Shown in pieces: positions 23,718 to 35,063 of a DNA stretch of 64,000 nt. The notes under the pieces were generated by a model, which was given only the letters and a program-made list of their open reading frames with translations, had not been told where the DNA came from and made no database searches. The DNA comes from Strobilurus pachycystidiatus (taxonomy: Eukaryota > Basidiomycota > Agaricomycetes > Agaricales > Physalacriaceae): assembly GCA_019915135.1 (NCBI GenBank), contig JAHLMK010000001.1, forward strand, positions 3,596,001 to 3,660,000, in the 5' to 3' direction. How positions within the stretch are numbered: position 1 is the first letter of the stretch; each line of letters opens with the position of its first letter. The position numbers were made by a program, and so were the translations under genes.

Positions 23718-25058
23718 ATGCGGACCAAACCAGGTGTGTAACTTCTTTCGGCTTGCGCTCGTTGATCCAACACCTTCCTTGGCGTAGGGCGCTTGGAACA
23801 ATATCACTTCACCAGAGCTACAATTCACGCGGACTCCTGCGTCCTTTGCGCGGCAGAATACTCTCACTCTCCAGGGCCATTGTCCTTGACGAAGGAGGTC
23901 CTTTACCCGGCGCTGTCCCAGCTCATCCAAAGTCATGCTGCCCTTGGTATTCGCGTCGTCGAAAAATCCCCCAACTGCTGCTCATTCCTCAAACTGGATA
24001 CGGTCGACCTGGATCGCGCAGTCACCTTTGTTGAGGGACGTGACATTGCAGATCTCATGCAGGAGCAGCTAATTACCGAATTCGACATCCGTTCTAAAAG
24101 CCCACTTTGGCGCGTCGTTGTCCTCGACGCGAAGATAGTCATGTTCGTGTGGCACCATGGCATCGGAGATGGAATGAGTGGGATCGCCCTTCACAGAACT
24201 CTGTCCAAAGCGTTCAATGCCCCTGCGGCAGGGAGCACACAGAGTCTGGTCGCGGTCCCTACTTCGGAAATGGTACCAACCGTTGAATCTCTGATCAACG
24301 TCTCTACACCTATTTCGAACGCCCTCGGTCCCATCTCCGATCTCATCGTCCCCACTTCTTGGACTGCCGGCGCGTCAGCCTGGACAGGCAACAAAGTCGG
24401 CCCTGTTCCATCGCCTGCACTCAGTCTCAGAGTCGTCACATTTTCTGCCACCGAACTCTCCCAACTTCTTTCCGCATGTCGAGCCCACAGTACCACAATA
24501 ACCTCCGCATTACACGGCGCTGCCATCGTTGCTGTCTCTGACGTTATCGGCTCGACGAAATACAAAACACTCTCTGCAGGCGTAGCCATCTCACTTCGTG
24601 GTCTGACGAAGACTTCGTCGGAGGTACTCTGCTGTCATGTCTCAACTTTCCACAAGTATCGTCACATCAGCACCGAGTTCTCCTGGGAACTTGCAGCTCA
24701 AGTTGCGACGGAGCTGCAAAGAGAAAAGACGCAGAGTCACAAAACTGTCGGCCTGCTCAAGTATCTGTTGGGGAACTATTCCGCATACTTCACTTCTCAG
24801 TTTAACAAAAAGCGTGAAGTCTCTTTCAATGTGACGAACCTTGGTGTGTTCGAAAACACTGGAGGTGCTTGGAAGGTGGATGACTTCTGGTTTGCGCATT
24901 GCGACGCGTTTGTTGGAGCAGCCGTTGGAATTAGTGTTGTTGGACTTGCTGGTGGGGGCTTGAAGGTAATCTTCTCGAGTGGAGTGGGGGTGTTGGATGA
25001 AGGAGTCCTGGAAGCGATAGTATTGAAGTTTACGGAGGTTGTCTATACGTTGTTGTAA
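23718..25058 (+). CDS. Alcohol acyltransferase / condensation-like CoA-dependent transferase, copy 1
   Basis: Exon 1 (23718-23733) encodes only 'MRTKP' plus one base; exon 2 (23788-25058) continues 'GRLEQYHFTRATIHADS' and runs to the stop, 428 residues in all. 'FVWHHGIGDGMSG' is the HHxxxDG catalytic motif shared by BAHD acyltransferases, fungal alcohol acetyltransferases and NRPS condensation domains; the first His pair and Asp are present. The second half ends with 'VDDFWFAHCDAFVGAAVGISVVG', as in its paralogue at 53000. It probably moves an acyl group from acyl-CoA to an alcohol or amine. It is the first of four metabolic genes up to 29996. The tiny first exon is supported by an identical split in the paralogue. 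Confidence 0.8.
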
Positions 25059-25685
25059 CAGAATTGACACCGCTGTGGCCTTTAGTCGAAAACAAAACTA
25101 GTCGTGAATCTCGGGGCGAATACTGATCCTCAAACTCCGAAATCAAAGAACTCATGAGTATCCGGTCAAGTCCCGACGCAGGGCGGATGATGCGCCTTGC
25201 CATTTTTGGGGATACAGGATTTAGTCAATCACCCCTTTTCCGTCTTTACAACTGCAGTCACTTCGGAATCCACTGCAAGGCAGAATCGCGCTGAGCTGTT
25301 TTTCACCTTTGCGCTGAAAAGTTGCGAGCCTAGCGGTCAACGGGTCGGACCTTTTAATGTAGCAGCACCGAAGGCCAGCACAAGGCCGCCCAAACGGCAG
25401 GTTAGCCTCAATATGCCTCGATGAACTCCAGATGAACTCCAACGTGTACTATCCACGTCCACCCATAAAATCTGCTTCCGAACCCACGCAGTCAACACGC
25501 AGTATCAAGCCAGGGCAGACGTCGGCGACTCGGGGCACAGTCGATGCACGTGACTCGGCCAATTCAAATCCCGCGAGGGGGTTCGAACTTCGAACTTCGG
25601 GTTTGTCCATTTTGGCACGCCGCGTCGCCGCCGCACTTGTCACTCCAACCACGACTCTTCTTTCAACTTCCGCGACAGGACATTA
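25059..25685. other. Convergent intergenic region
   Basis: Lies between the 3' ends of the acyltransferase and the SnoaL-like gene. A short direct repeat (ttcgaacttcgaacttcggg, about 25586-25605) is visible. I considered and rejected a tRNA here. Confidence 0.5.
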
Positions 25686-26247
25686 CTACCGTAATTTAAC
25701 TCCTTCTGCTTGCGCTGGAAGCAACCCCCACACCCGCGCGCTATACAAAGAGTCGAAGAACTCCTTCGCGACTTTGATTTTGGGTTTCTGTCCATCGACG
25801 GGATCCGTGAGGTGAAAGAGCCACATGTACTGATTCTCGTATCTTCCGGCTCCGGACAGCAAGTCTCCTGTGGAGGTCATCTGCAATTCCTCAGATGCTT
25901 GCTCATCTCTACGACTGAAGCGACGCACCTGCAGAAGAATCTTTCCGGGTTCTTCGACATGATCCTGAATTATGTACTTCAAGCCGCGCTTAGCTCTCGT
26001 CTCAATTCAAGCAAGTCAAACTCACACTGAAGTCCTTTACGAAGGTAGCGCTCACTTTCGTGAAAAAATCCCTCGTCTGCTCTTTATTCTTCACTCTGGG
26101 ACCAAGCGCGTCGAACCCGGGGGTGACCCAATGGTACTCAGCATCGTCGGTCAGGTAAGAGACTATTTCGTCTGGATTCTGGTCGCTGACGGCTTTGAGG
26201 TATGCCAGGACAGTTTGGAGCTGGGGGGATGGGTTTGGGAACTCCAT
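25686..26247 (-). CDS. SnoaL-like / NTF2-fold protein
   Basis: Two exons, 26247-26026 and 25976-25686, give 170 residues. 'VLAYLKAVSDQNPDEIVSYL' followed by 'DAEYHWVTPG' is the helix and first strand of SnoaL-like/NTF2-fold proteins; the second exon supplies further strands, with 'FDSLYSARVW' near the C-terminus. Members include polyketide and terpenoid cyclases, hydratases and isomerases, as well as proteins without enzymatic role. Its ATG lies 422 bp from the start of the P450 on the opposite strand, suggesting a shared promoter and a role in the same pathway. The catalytic residues cannot be assigned from sequence alone. Confidence 0.7.
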
Positions 26248-26669
26248 GCTACAGAGTACCTGCTCGGTAGATTTCTGTCAATTCGAAGTGTTTGGAACAT
26301 TGGTGGCTCGTGGAAATTATTATAACTCGTGAGTGTATTACCCAGGCATTACCTGATCCTATTACATCGCTCGTAGAAGTTGCTCGTCGTCAGGAAGTCT
26401 AGCCGGTTCATATCAACCACTGATCCTGTAGATATATTCAAGCGACGCCACGGCCTGACCGGGGCTACATGTAAGTGAAAACAAAGATCAATGACAGATG
26501 CTATCAAATGAGCAGGTGCCCATCCTGATTTGTCGATACAACTATACAACAGCGGAACCAATGCCATCCAGCCAGTTCCCCCTTCGGGAAGGAACCCACT
26601 GCTCACCAAACACCAAGAGTAGATGAGGACCTGGTGGTCAGTCACGTCGCCCTGCTCTCACGCTCAACA
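26248..26669. promoter_or_regulatory. Divergent promoter between SnoaL-like gene and P450
   Basis: The two start codons (26247 minus, 26670 plus) are 422 bp apart with no supported gene between them, so both genes must be driven from here. I see no repeated or strongly palindromic operator-like motif. Confidence 0.5.
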
Positions 26670-28799
26670 ATGTCTGCGATCTCTGCCAATAGTTTCTTCA
26701 CAAGCAGCTCTGGCGTACCATGGCTGGTCTCGCTTCTTCTCACTACGCTCTTTGCACTGTGGCGAATTTCGCTGTTCAATGCAAAGCTTCCGCCGGGTCC
26801 CGTAGCTTTTCCTATCATGGGAAACCTCCTCTCTCTGCCTACCAGTGACAAGGCTAGAAAGCTGAGAGCCATGGCTCAATCCAAGGTTTGTGAACTCCAA
26901 TCTGTTCGTGTACCCGATTATGCTCAACTTCCTTGTCTAGAACTACGGTACTTCGCATCACCGCTTGATCTCCAATAGACTAATATTTTGCGCAGGTGAT
27001 ATAACCTATTTTCACGGACTCGGCCAATCACTTCTCATCCTCAATAACCGAAAAGCAATGTCCGAGCTCATCGTCCAGAGAAGTGATCTGACTGCGGGCC
27101 GTCCCACCATGACAATGTGCGGTGAACTGTGAGCCGCCGTATTGCATTCCATTTATATCAACAAGTTAACTCACGTATAATTACAGCGTTGGCTACGAGA
27201 ACTCGATTGTACTGAAGCAGCCGAGCAAAGAATTCCGCGAGATGCGGAAAGAGCTCAGCGCCGTCATTGGCAAAAGCGCTGCTACGAGCCGGGACAGACG
27301 TCTTCGTCGCCAGGATCTGGGTCTCTATCTCGCGAACCTCCTTCAAACACCAAACCTCCTGTTCGCGCATAATCGTTGGCTCATCAACACCTTCACGCTC
27401 GCCATTGCATGTAAGGTGTCTTCCATTGTGCAACCGATGTGACTAAGATGCGAGGAATAATGCAGATGGATATCGCCCCACCAAGTACAATGACCCGTTC
27501 ATCACCGCCGCTGAAAGAGCTTTGTTCGAGTTCGTGGACCTCGTTCAGCCAGGGGCATGGATCGTTGATATTTTCCCATTTCGTATGTTTTCAATTCTCT
27601 TCACCACTACACCCAGTCTGGCATGCATTCTAATGCTATCTTTGTTGCAGTGAAACACATCATCCTATGGCTTCCATTTACGGGTTACAAGGCAAATATC
27701 GCAAAGTATCGCAAGTCTCAAGTAGACTTGTCAATTACACCTCTTAGAATGGTGAAGAAGCAGATGGTCAGTAGGATGAGGATACAGTAGACTTGGCTGA
27801 CGGGCCACAGGATGAGGGCACCGCTCCGGAGAGCTGTTGCGCAACTCTGATCCAAAAGTTTCCAACACGGCTATCCACAGAGGCGGGCGAGACGTTCCTG
27901 GCGTGGATTGTAGGAAACATTTAGTGAGTTTGGATTCATCACATTTGGAGACGCGATTTAAATAACTCTGTCACAGCGCCGGAGGTTCGGACACCGTAAG
28001 CTGTCCCGCTTCTTGCTCAGTTCTTACTGACTTCCACAGACCGTGTCGTCGCTTTGCTCGTTCTACCTAGCAATGTGTCTCTCTCCGGCTTCGAAGGTGA
28101 AGGCTCAAGCTGAAGTTGACAAATTCACGGAGCGCTTGGACCGATGCCCCAACCTCGATGAGCGAGACCAATTCCCCTACATCTGCGCGTTGATATCAGA
28201 GCTGCACAGATGGGCCCTCGTTGCGCCGATGGGCATACCTCACATGTTCGTCGAAGACGTGGAATACAAAGGATGCATCATCCCAAAGAATACAACCGTC
28301 CTTGTCAACGCATGGTGCGTGATTGCAACATCCCTGGAGCTCGGTTTGACCTGCCACTTCTAGGGCCATCTCTCAAGATCCAGAGATATACCCTGACCCT
28401 CTGGAGTTCCGTCCTGAGCGATTCCTGGGAGAGAAGCAGCAACTTGACCCTCGGGAGTTCGCTTTCGGTGGCGGACGCAGGTGATTTTTCCTTTTTTCAT
28501 GCAAATACTAGTCTCTCACTACCAGTGACTAGAATCTGTCCAGGCATCGACTTAGCTGATGCCATGATGTTTCTCACTGTCTCCGCGGTTCTAGCTATCT
28601 TTGATATATCACCTTCATCAGATTCCCCGCCGGTGTATGAATTTAGGGATAAATTTTCGAGGTAAGTGTGGCGCCTCTGTGATGTGCGACGACTCCTCAT
28701 GATTCATTCGTACATAGGCATCCGGTGCCTTTCCATTGTGATGTACAACTTCGCTCTCCGAAGGCACAAGATTGGATCGATACTGCTCTTGCTGACTGA
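26670..28799 (+). CDS. Cytochrome P450 monooxygenase
   Basis: The N-terminal 'WLVSLLLTTLFALWRISL' is a membrane anchor, followed by 'LPPGPVAFPIMGN', the proline hinge. Later come 'AGGSDTT' (I-helix oxygen-binding motif), 'ELHRW' (ExxR of the K-helix), 'EFRPERFL' (PERF) and, across an intron, 'FGGGRRICPGI', the haem-binding motif with its Cys. It ends 'IDTALAD'. All P450 landmarks are present and the gene looks intact over about ten exons. One exon is only 7 nt (26941-26947): it supplies 'NYG' between 'QSK' and 'DITYFHG'. The protein hydroxylates or otherwise oxidises a small molecule at the endoplasmic reticulum. It converges on the UbiA gene, 116 bp between stops. Confidence 0.92.
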
Positions 28800-28915
28800 T
28801 GTGTACAATATTCGTGTCACCCTATGCTGATTCTGAAGACAAGTACCGTTGTTCCAATTCATATATCAATCTCAAATAAGAGGCATCCGCGTGAGAACAC
28901 CCTCATAATCTCAAC

Positions 28916-29996
28916 TCAAGCTGTGCTCAAGTAAGTTCTAGCATGATACCACCCTGGCAGCCCATATGCGAGGGAAAGCCAGAGCTAACGGAGATAAGTA
29001 AGTATTTTCAGTAGATTTCAATGAAAGTGTACTTACATTATACCAGTAGAATGAGATCTGGTCGTTTCTCCTTCCGTTCACTGTGTTGAATCGTACGCCA
29101 ACGTAAACGGCAAGTGCACACATGATGGCAGTCGTTAGACGGTCCAAGTTCCAGATGTAGGAGAGAAGAATGGACCATGTCACGAGCCCAAACAGCACGC
29201 TCGGCCGAGCGAGGCGGGGATACGCCAGAGGCACAGTGGATCGATTGAATTTGACATCGCCGTCAATGTCCTTGAAGTCCTGCGTGTGTGTGGTAGTAGC
29301 GTATATGCCGATAGAAAGAAGGATGGCCCGTGCAGCCACAATGTCGAATTGAGTACGATCACGGCCTTTGCATACGTCAGATGCTATCACTCCATGGGGA
29401 CAGGACATACTTGCTAGAAGTGTGGCGCCAGTCTCAAAAGCCCCAAAGCCGATACCATTTAGAAGGTTTCTTATAAACCAATGATTGCTACTCTCACTGA
29501 ACTCGTTGTACCAGGTGGTAATGACAATGACGGCGACACTTGCCGCCAGGACAGATGATGAGAATTGGCGAGAAACGGCAAGGCAGACGGGAACGAGAAG
29601 CCACCGCAGGAAGCGAGTCTGACCCAAGGTCATTCTTCCTGATGGAATAGGGCGATCAGGTTTGTTGTCGGTGTCCTCTGCTACCGCCGTCAGTGTGCAC
29701 GATTGGTTGGAAGTGGTGAACTGTAGGAGGTGGAGCCAGATCCACAAGAACTCTTCAACAAAGTTCCTGAAAGACCAGACAGGTGCAGCGACTGCTCCAC
29801 CAATTGCCTGCAGGATATAACTATCAGTATTGAGCTCCTGAAATTGAGAATAAGCACCTACGATAGGAATGAGGGTGGTCTTGATGTCCGACTTCGTGAA
29901 GAGGAACAACGTAAACAAGACACTGAGTGTCGTATGGACGGATGCCTTGGCATTGACTGAAGCGTATTGTATGGCTTTATAGATACGGTAGGCCAT
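28916..29996 (-). CDS. UbiA-family prenyltransferase / terpene cyclase
   Basis: Read with three introns of 54, 45 and 52 nt the product has 309 residues. The first aspartate-rich motif is 'AEDTDNKPDRPIPSGR' (NxxxDxxxD-type, ending in the RPIPSG typical of UbiA proteins) and the second is 'QDFKDIDGD' (DxxDxxxD). Several hydrophobic segments make it an integral membrane protein, ending 'LWLSLAYGLPGWYH'. UbiA proteins move prenyl groups onto aromatic or other acceptors, and some fungal members are sesquiterpene cyclases. Which applies here is not visible. The first two introns keep the frame open if unspliced; the third, read through, reaches a stop at 28938 and changes the C-terminus. Confidence 0.88.
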
Positions 29997-31319
29997 TGTG
30001 ATGCTTTTCGTAGCTTAGGAATAGTAGCTTCGTGACGTGGGGGTATTTATGCTCTCTACCATGATCTTTGTTGAGAGGGCCGACTGGGGAAGGACCCATC
30101 ACCTCGAACTGATTGTGGAACTCTTGGCCGACTACACGGGAACACAGAGATCCCCAACAAAGATGGAGAGGAGAAAAAAGTAGATCATCAAAGAATTTGA
30201 AGGTCCTCGAGAAGATCAGAAACAACCACAGCGCACTCAGCCACTGACGGTCTCACTTGAACGTGAGAAGTGGGGGCGTCCAGGCTCCGGGGTACAAATG
30301 GTAAGGTACGGGACATGGGAAAGTAACATAGAATCTATCTCTCATGATCATAATTGAGCATTCTAGACAGTACCCCATGATATCGCTGCGTCAGCGTCCC
30401 GTCACTGACTCATTGCTGTCGTTGTTTGCCGCAGATCTGCTCCTCGCCATCGGTCGACATTGTCGATGGCATGAGAGGCTCTCCGAGACTCGGGCATGGA
30501 TACCTCTAGTGTATACGCCTTCGACACCCTTGGCCACGTCAGAAATTGAAGCTCGCGCCGCCTCAACATTATCACCCTCGAGGAGACGCAAACGAAGAAC
30601 CTCATCGTCCTCATACGCTTGGGTCGCGATCATCCTGTCGACGAGGTTAAGAATAGAGCGCCGATGAGAGGGTCTTATGGGGCCGACATGATGGTCAAAT
30701 ACGGCAATGGCGTATTACGCCAACCCGTTGTGGTGAGTGGGGCTGGACGTATATAGAGTATCTTGTTGCGCGAAGTCCAGTCAAGGTACTGCCAGTATCG
30801 TGACCCAGCGAGAGCAACAGCGTTGTAGGTGAATGATGTTAAGCACGACGACGCGGGGAGGGCGGGTACAGTGGACTGAGCGTGGTGTTTGGCTAGTGAG
30901 AATACCCTCTTCCCATGATGATATTTGAGGAGCGTGTATTCAAAGTCACCGGTGCCAGGGAAGACGTCGGTGGAGGCGGGCAAGATCTCAAGGGACTCGG
31001 AGTACGTGTAAAAGCCGTTGACGTCGAGGGCCCAGTCGAAAAGTAGATGGTCAAGGAGGGAGAGGAAGGCTGCAGCTACGTTACGAAGCACAAGAACATG
31101 CGCGACATCATCAAGATTTTGTACCAGTTGTAGTTAATAGTTGTAGTGCACGGAGCGTCGGACAAGGAAGAGATGCGCAGCTGCTTTGTGTTAGTAGGGC
31201 AAAGAGACGAGAGGGCTGAAAAAAAAACAACTCGTTACAGCTTGAGCCCGACATTAGCAATAGAGAGAACCTGACAGAAGAGCGCACCGTATGAGTATTT
31301 CTGCCACCAGTTGGACTGT
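29997..31319. other. Intergenic with possible decayed coding sequence
   Basis: Minus-strand frames at about 30391-30660 and 30675-31091 have protein-like composition (for example 'DDEVLRLRLLEGDNVEAARA' and 'DVFPGTGDFEYTLLKYHHGK') and could be joined by an intron, but I recognise no domain and no clear start. They may be remnants related to the relics just downstream. Confidence 0.35.
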
Positions 31320-31476
31320 GACACGATCAGCACGCTTGGAACCGTCGGAGGAGGCAAGAGTGCGGTGGGCGGGCGACCCAGCATCCGACTCCGTGAAACG
31401 CGACGCGCTTTTCGCGTTCATTCTCTGAGATGAGTTGAAGACCGTCGTCGTATATGAAGACGGCAGATGTACCACC
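31320..31476 (-). pseudogene. Relic of a family-2 glycosyltransferase
   Basis: 'FIYDDGLQLISENEREKR' followed by 'CWVARPPH' resembles the conserved block of fungal family-2, chitin-synthase-like glycosyltransferases (IGWVARPxH). A frameshift follows and the next block ('DGSKRADR') is in another frame. No catalytic DxD/QxxRW region is found nearby. Short and broken, so I call it a relic; the family call rests on this one block. Confidence 0.45.
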
Positions 31477-31583
31477 TTGGAGAGTCTATGTCTTCTTCAG
31501 CGAGACGCTAAAGCCGTACATCAGCTGAGCTATCAGAGGTTAAGTGATTGATGCACACAACGTGTCCTCCAGGCTCTCCTTTC

Positions 31584-31676
31584 AACTGACCTTCAAAGGC
31601 TCCTTTAATTAGCGCAGCGCGATCCTCAATGGTAAGTGTCCAGGTGCGCGCAGACATAATGGGAAGATAAGAAGGA
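31584..31676 (-). pseudogene. Orphan first exon of cytidine deaminase, copy B of a direct repeat
   Basis: The ATG at 31657 opens 'MSARTWTLTIEDRAALIKGA', two residues different from the true gene's first exon at 22706, with the same donor site and leader. No second exon (no '[11 protein letters not shown]', CAE or PCxxC) follows on the minus strand, where the glycosyltransferase relic lies instead. It sits head to head with the Bcp1 gene, 93 bp between the two ATGs. It is a partial duplication, or the remnant of an older location of the gene. Confidence 0.85.
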
Positions 31677-31750
31677 ACGCTAGTCACGGCGATTGGAACT
31701 AGATACAGAACCCTAACCATAGTTCACCCAATTTTCTGCCTCTTTCCAGC

Positions 31751-32828
31751 ATGTCGAAACGCAAAACGAACAAAGACGACTCTGACAGCGAATCGGACGT
31801 TGTAAGCCGGCTGAACTCTGTTAATTATCTTTTTGTCTGACTGAAGTCCTTAGTAGAGCCTGATAGACGTTGATTTCGACTTTTTCGACCCCAATCCCAG
31901 CGTCGACTACCATGCCCTCAAGCGGCTCATTGGCCAACTGTTCCAGCGCGACGCGGAACAATTCAATCCACACGAACTGACGGAACTGGTGCTCAGTCAA
32001 CCTAAGGTTGGCACTACCATAAAAACGGATGGGATGGACAGCGATCCCTATGCCATCTTGACGGTGTTGAACATGCACGTACATAGGGTGCGTTGTGATC
32101 CCGACCATCCTGGAAATTACTCGACTCATTCATGACGCAGGACCATCCATCCATTAAAGCGCTGGCTGCGTACTGCCTCGAAAAAGCATCCGCAAACCCT
32201 ACTTTTCACGCCACGCTACAGGCTTTGTTTTCGCAGACCGTCAACCACGTCGCATTTGTGCTCTGCGAGCGTCTTATCAACATGCCCGTGCAAGTCATCC
32301 CGCCCATGTACCGCATGTTGACCGAGGAAACGACCCAGGCAGCAGATGAGGTGCGATAGCCCGTTCCCTCCCACACACAACCACGGACTGACCTGGACGT
32401 TTTACCACTAGAACGAACCATTCAAGTTCTCACACTACATCATCATCTCGCGGACGTACCACTTGACAGAGGCGGACGAGACACATCTTGCCGCTACGCA
32501 GTCGAAACCCCGTTCGTCGAAAAAGAGCAAATCAGCCAAAACACCCCAGGCGCCAAATATCCAGCGGCCAGAGGATGGTATCTACTCGTTCCATCCAGAG
32601 GATGAATTGATAAAGCAGGTTCGTCGTCAGTGACTCTTGATTTCCATTTGGATTCTCACACCCTCCCAGGCCTCACTGCATTACGTCGATTACGCCTTTT
32701 CTTCCACACCTGCAGAGCCGCGGAATGAAGAATCGTTTGGTCTTGATACGCGTGGCAGGCTGATGCTCGTACCGGCCCAAAACTACGGTCCATTAGTCGA
32801 GAAGATGCAAGAAGTGTACTCTGTCTAA
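31751..32828 (+). CDS. BCP1: Bcp1/BCCIP-family nuclear export and ribosome assembly factor
   Basis: Starts 'MSKRKTNKDDSDSESD' (acidic, Lys-rich head) and after the first intron reads 'LIDVDFDFFDPNPSVDYHALK', the hallmark of the BCP1/BCCIP family. 'DPYAILTVLNMH', 'VNHVAFVLCERLINMP' and 'FKFSHYIIISRTYHL' follow in the normal order, and it ends 'MLVPAQNYGPLVEKMQEVYSV'. In yeast Bcp1 is needed for export of Mss4 and is a chaperone for ribosomal protein L23; human BCCIP binds BRCA2 and p21. Five or six exons are needed to join these pieces, all with ordinary GT-AG ends. Confidence 0.9.
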
Positions 32829-33025
32829 TCAACGTGTTTGAAGGCTCTCAATTTCCATGTAATGTTTGCTTCCCCTCGTCCGAGTATTCGCCGCCCTCGT
32901 CCCGGCGGCTTATCAAGTTATCTTATCGTATGGGGACTCCCGTGCTCCGTCTGCATTCCTGACGCCTCATGGCATTCTCCAGCTCTCTTCTTGGCTATCA
33001 CGTCGTCCTCAGTCACCCCACCTCC

Positions 33026-35063
33026 ATGATCCCCCGCTTCTTGAACAGAGCAGCCCATCTCAAACGCTTTCCGACCGGACATCGCCTTTACAGCACGCGT
33101 AATGGACCATCGTCCCCATCTGTTCGCCGACGAGCGTTATCTGGCCTGGCCGCTATCGGCGTCGCAGCACCTATTCTCCTCCTCACCTCACCAATATCCT
33201 CTGATGCAGACGCTGTTACAGGGCAGGTCATAACGCCGAGCAAGTTCGCCAAGCTGAGCGAGTTGGTGAGGACCTACATCGTGTACAGCATGTGCCAGTC
33301 AGAGACGCTGGTGGATAACTCGCCGAGCCTCCTTGCGTTCCTCACAGGCATCCCTGGGGTGAAACAGGTCACCGAAGCTTTGGTCCGAGTGACGTTCTTC
33401 AACCAGGTGCGCGTATCCCTCGACATCATTGCCAATGTCATGCATGATACCAACATGCTTTGGGCAGTTCGTCGGAGGAGATACAGCCCACGAAACCCTA
33501 CCTCTGCTGCACAGCTTGCGGTCTGCCAACGTTGGTACGCTATTCGCGTATTCCGTCGAGGTGGACGAGGATGAGGCCACGGGCGGATCTACGCTAAAGG
33601 AAGAGGAGGAACCGGCGTATAAGCGATCGGTAGACGAAATGGTCAGGTGCATTGACGTCGCGGCCGATTTTGAGGATAGTGTTTTGGGCAAGGCGCCGAC
33701 GGGGCGCCGGACATGGGTTGCTGTGAAGATCGTGCGTGCGCTCAATCGCGCGTTTCCGTGTCTCAATCTGACAAATTTGCCAGACTGCCCTTGTACCAAA
33801 TGCACAAGCTTTGTTGAACATGTCGAAGGCTATCCTGGAATCGAGGAAGAAGACATCTATTCCATTTCCAGGGTCGCCTCAAGCAAGCGATATCGGAGTT
33901 TTGTACTCGTCTAATGTCCTGAGTCAGGAGGATATCGAATCGCTACGGGAATTGTATGATAATCTCTTCCGGATATGCCGACGCGCTGAGGAGAGAGGCG
34001 TCAAAATCATCTTGGACGCTGAATACAGGTACATATCTATTTCTCAATCATACACTGTGCACCAACATACTTGCAGTTGGTACCAACCCGCCATCGACGC
34101 ATATCAGTTGGCTCTCATGCGCGAATTCAACAAACTCGGCGGCAAAGGCATCGTCCAGCCCCTCATCTACGGGACCTTCCAGGCATACCTCCGTCGGTAC
34201 GCGATTCTTCCACATCGTAACATCGTACTTGGGAATCAACTGACATCTCGACCTTGTAGCACCCCGATGCATCTAGCCCAATCATTCAAAGACGCTGAGG
34301 CGAACGGATACACTCTTGGAGTCAAGCTAGTTCGAGGAGCGTACCACCCACACGAAGTCGCCGCTCACCAGGCACGGCAAGAAGGCAAGAAGACGCTGTC
34401 CATATCTCCTGACACATTCGCTCCGGTGTGGACTGTGAAGGAGGAGTCCGATCGGTGCTATAACGAGTGTGCAAAGGTGCTCCTTGGGAAGATCCAGGAG
34501 GATATAGAGAAGAAGAAGAAGGGGCAGCGGGTGGGGGTGCTGTTTGGGACGCACAATTGGGAGAGCTGCAGGCTAATTTTGGGAGAGCTGGTAGAGCGTG
34601 GGTTGGGAAGGAGTGTTGGGGAGGAAGGGGAGGAACTGGTTGTGCAGATGGGGGATGAGGTCGCGGAGAGGCTGACGTTGGGCCAGTTGTTTGGTACGTG
34701 TTTTCATGGTCGGAGGACCATTTCCGGGTTCTGATCTGATTTGTAGGAATGAACAATGCATTGACGGACTATCTCGTGAATCATACCCGCTCTAACGCAC
34801 CCATAGTCATCAAGTACGTGTTTCTGTCATCCTCCTGGTTCAGTCTCAATCAACTTCTTGTAGATATGTGCCGTATGGTGCTCTTTCGGAGGTGAGTACC
34901 TATGTTTCGTGTTAAGGATGTTACTTATCGGTTTCTTTTATCGCAGGTGATGCCTTATCTTGGAAGGAGGGCTATCGAGAACAAGTCCGTCCTGGGAGGT
35001 GGGGTGGCCGCAGAAGAACGGAAGCGCGCAGGGGCGGAGATACGGAAGTTGCTGTTCGGTTGA
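33026..35063 (+). CDS. PUT1: Proline dehydrogenase, mitochondrial
   Basis: 'MIPRFLNRAAHLKRFPTGHRLYSTRNG'-type start is a mitochondrial presequence (Arg-rich, 'RLYS' cleavage-like site); an in-frame ATG at 32969 would lengthen it by 19 residues. The barrel follows: 'QFVGGDTAHE', 'ILDAEYSWYQPAID', 'PLIYGTFQAYLRR', 'GVKLVRGAYHPHE' (the substrate-binding RGAY), 'FGTHNW' and 'YVPYGALSE' with 'PYLGRRAIENKSVL', which carries the RRxxEN motif. The enzyme oxidises L-proline to pyrroline-5-carboxylate with FAD and feeds electrons to the respiratory chain. About eight introns; all blocks are in order, so the gene seems functional. Confidence 0.9.

Noticed and set aside
25560..25640. Possible tRNA because of a GGTTCGAAC-like B box
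   Set aside because: No A box at proper spacing and no acceptor stem on either strand; the motif is part of a small direct repeat.
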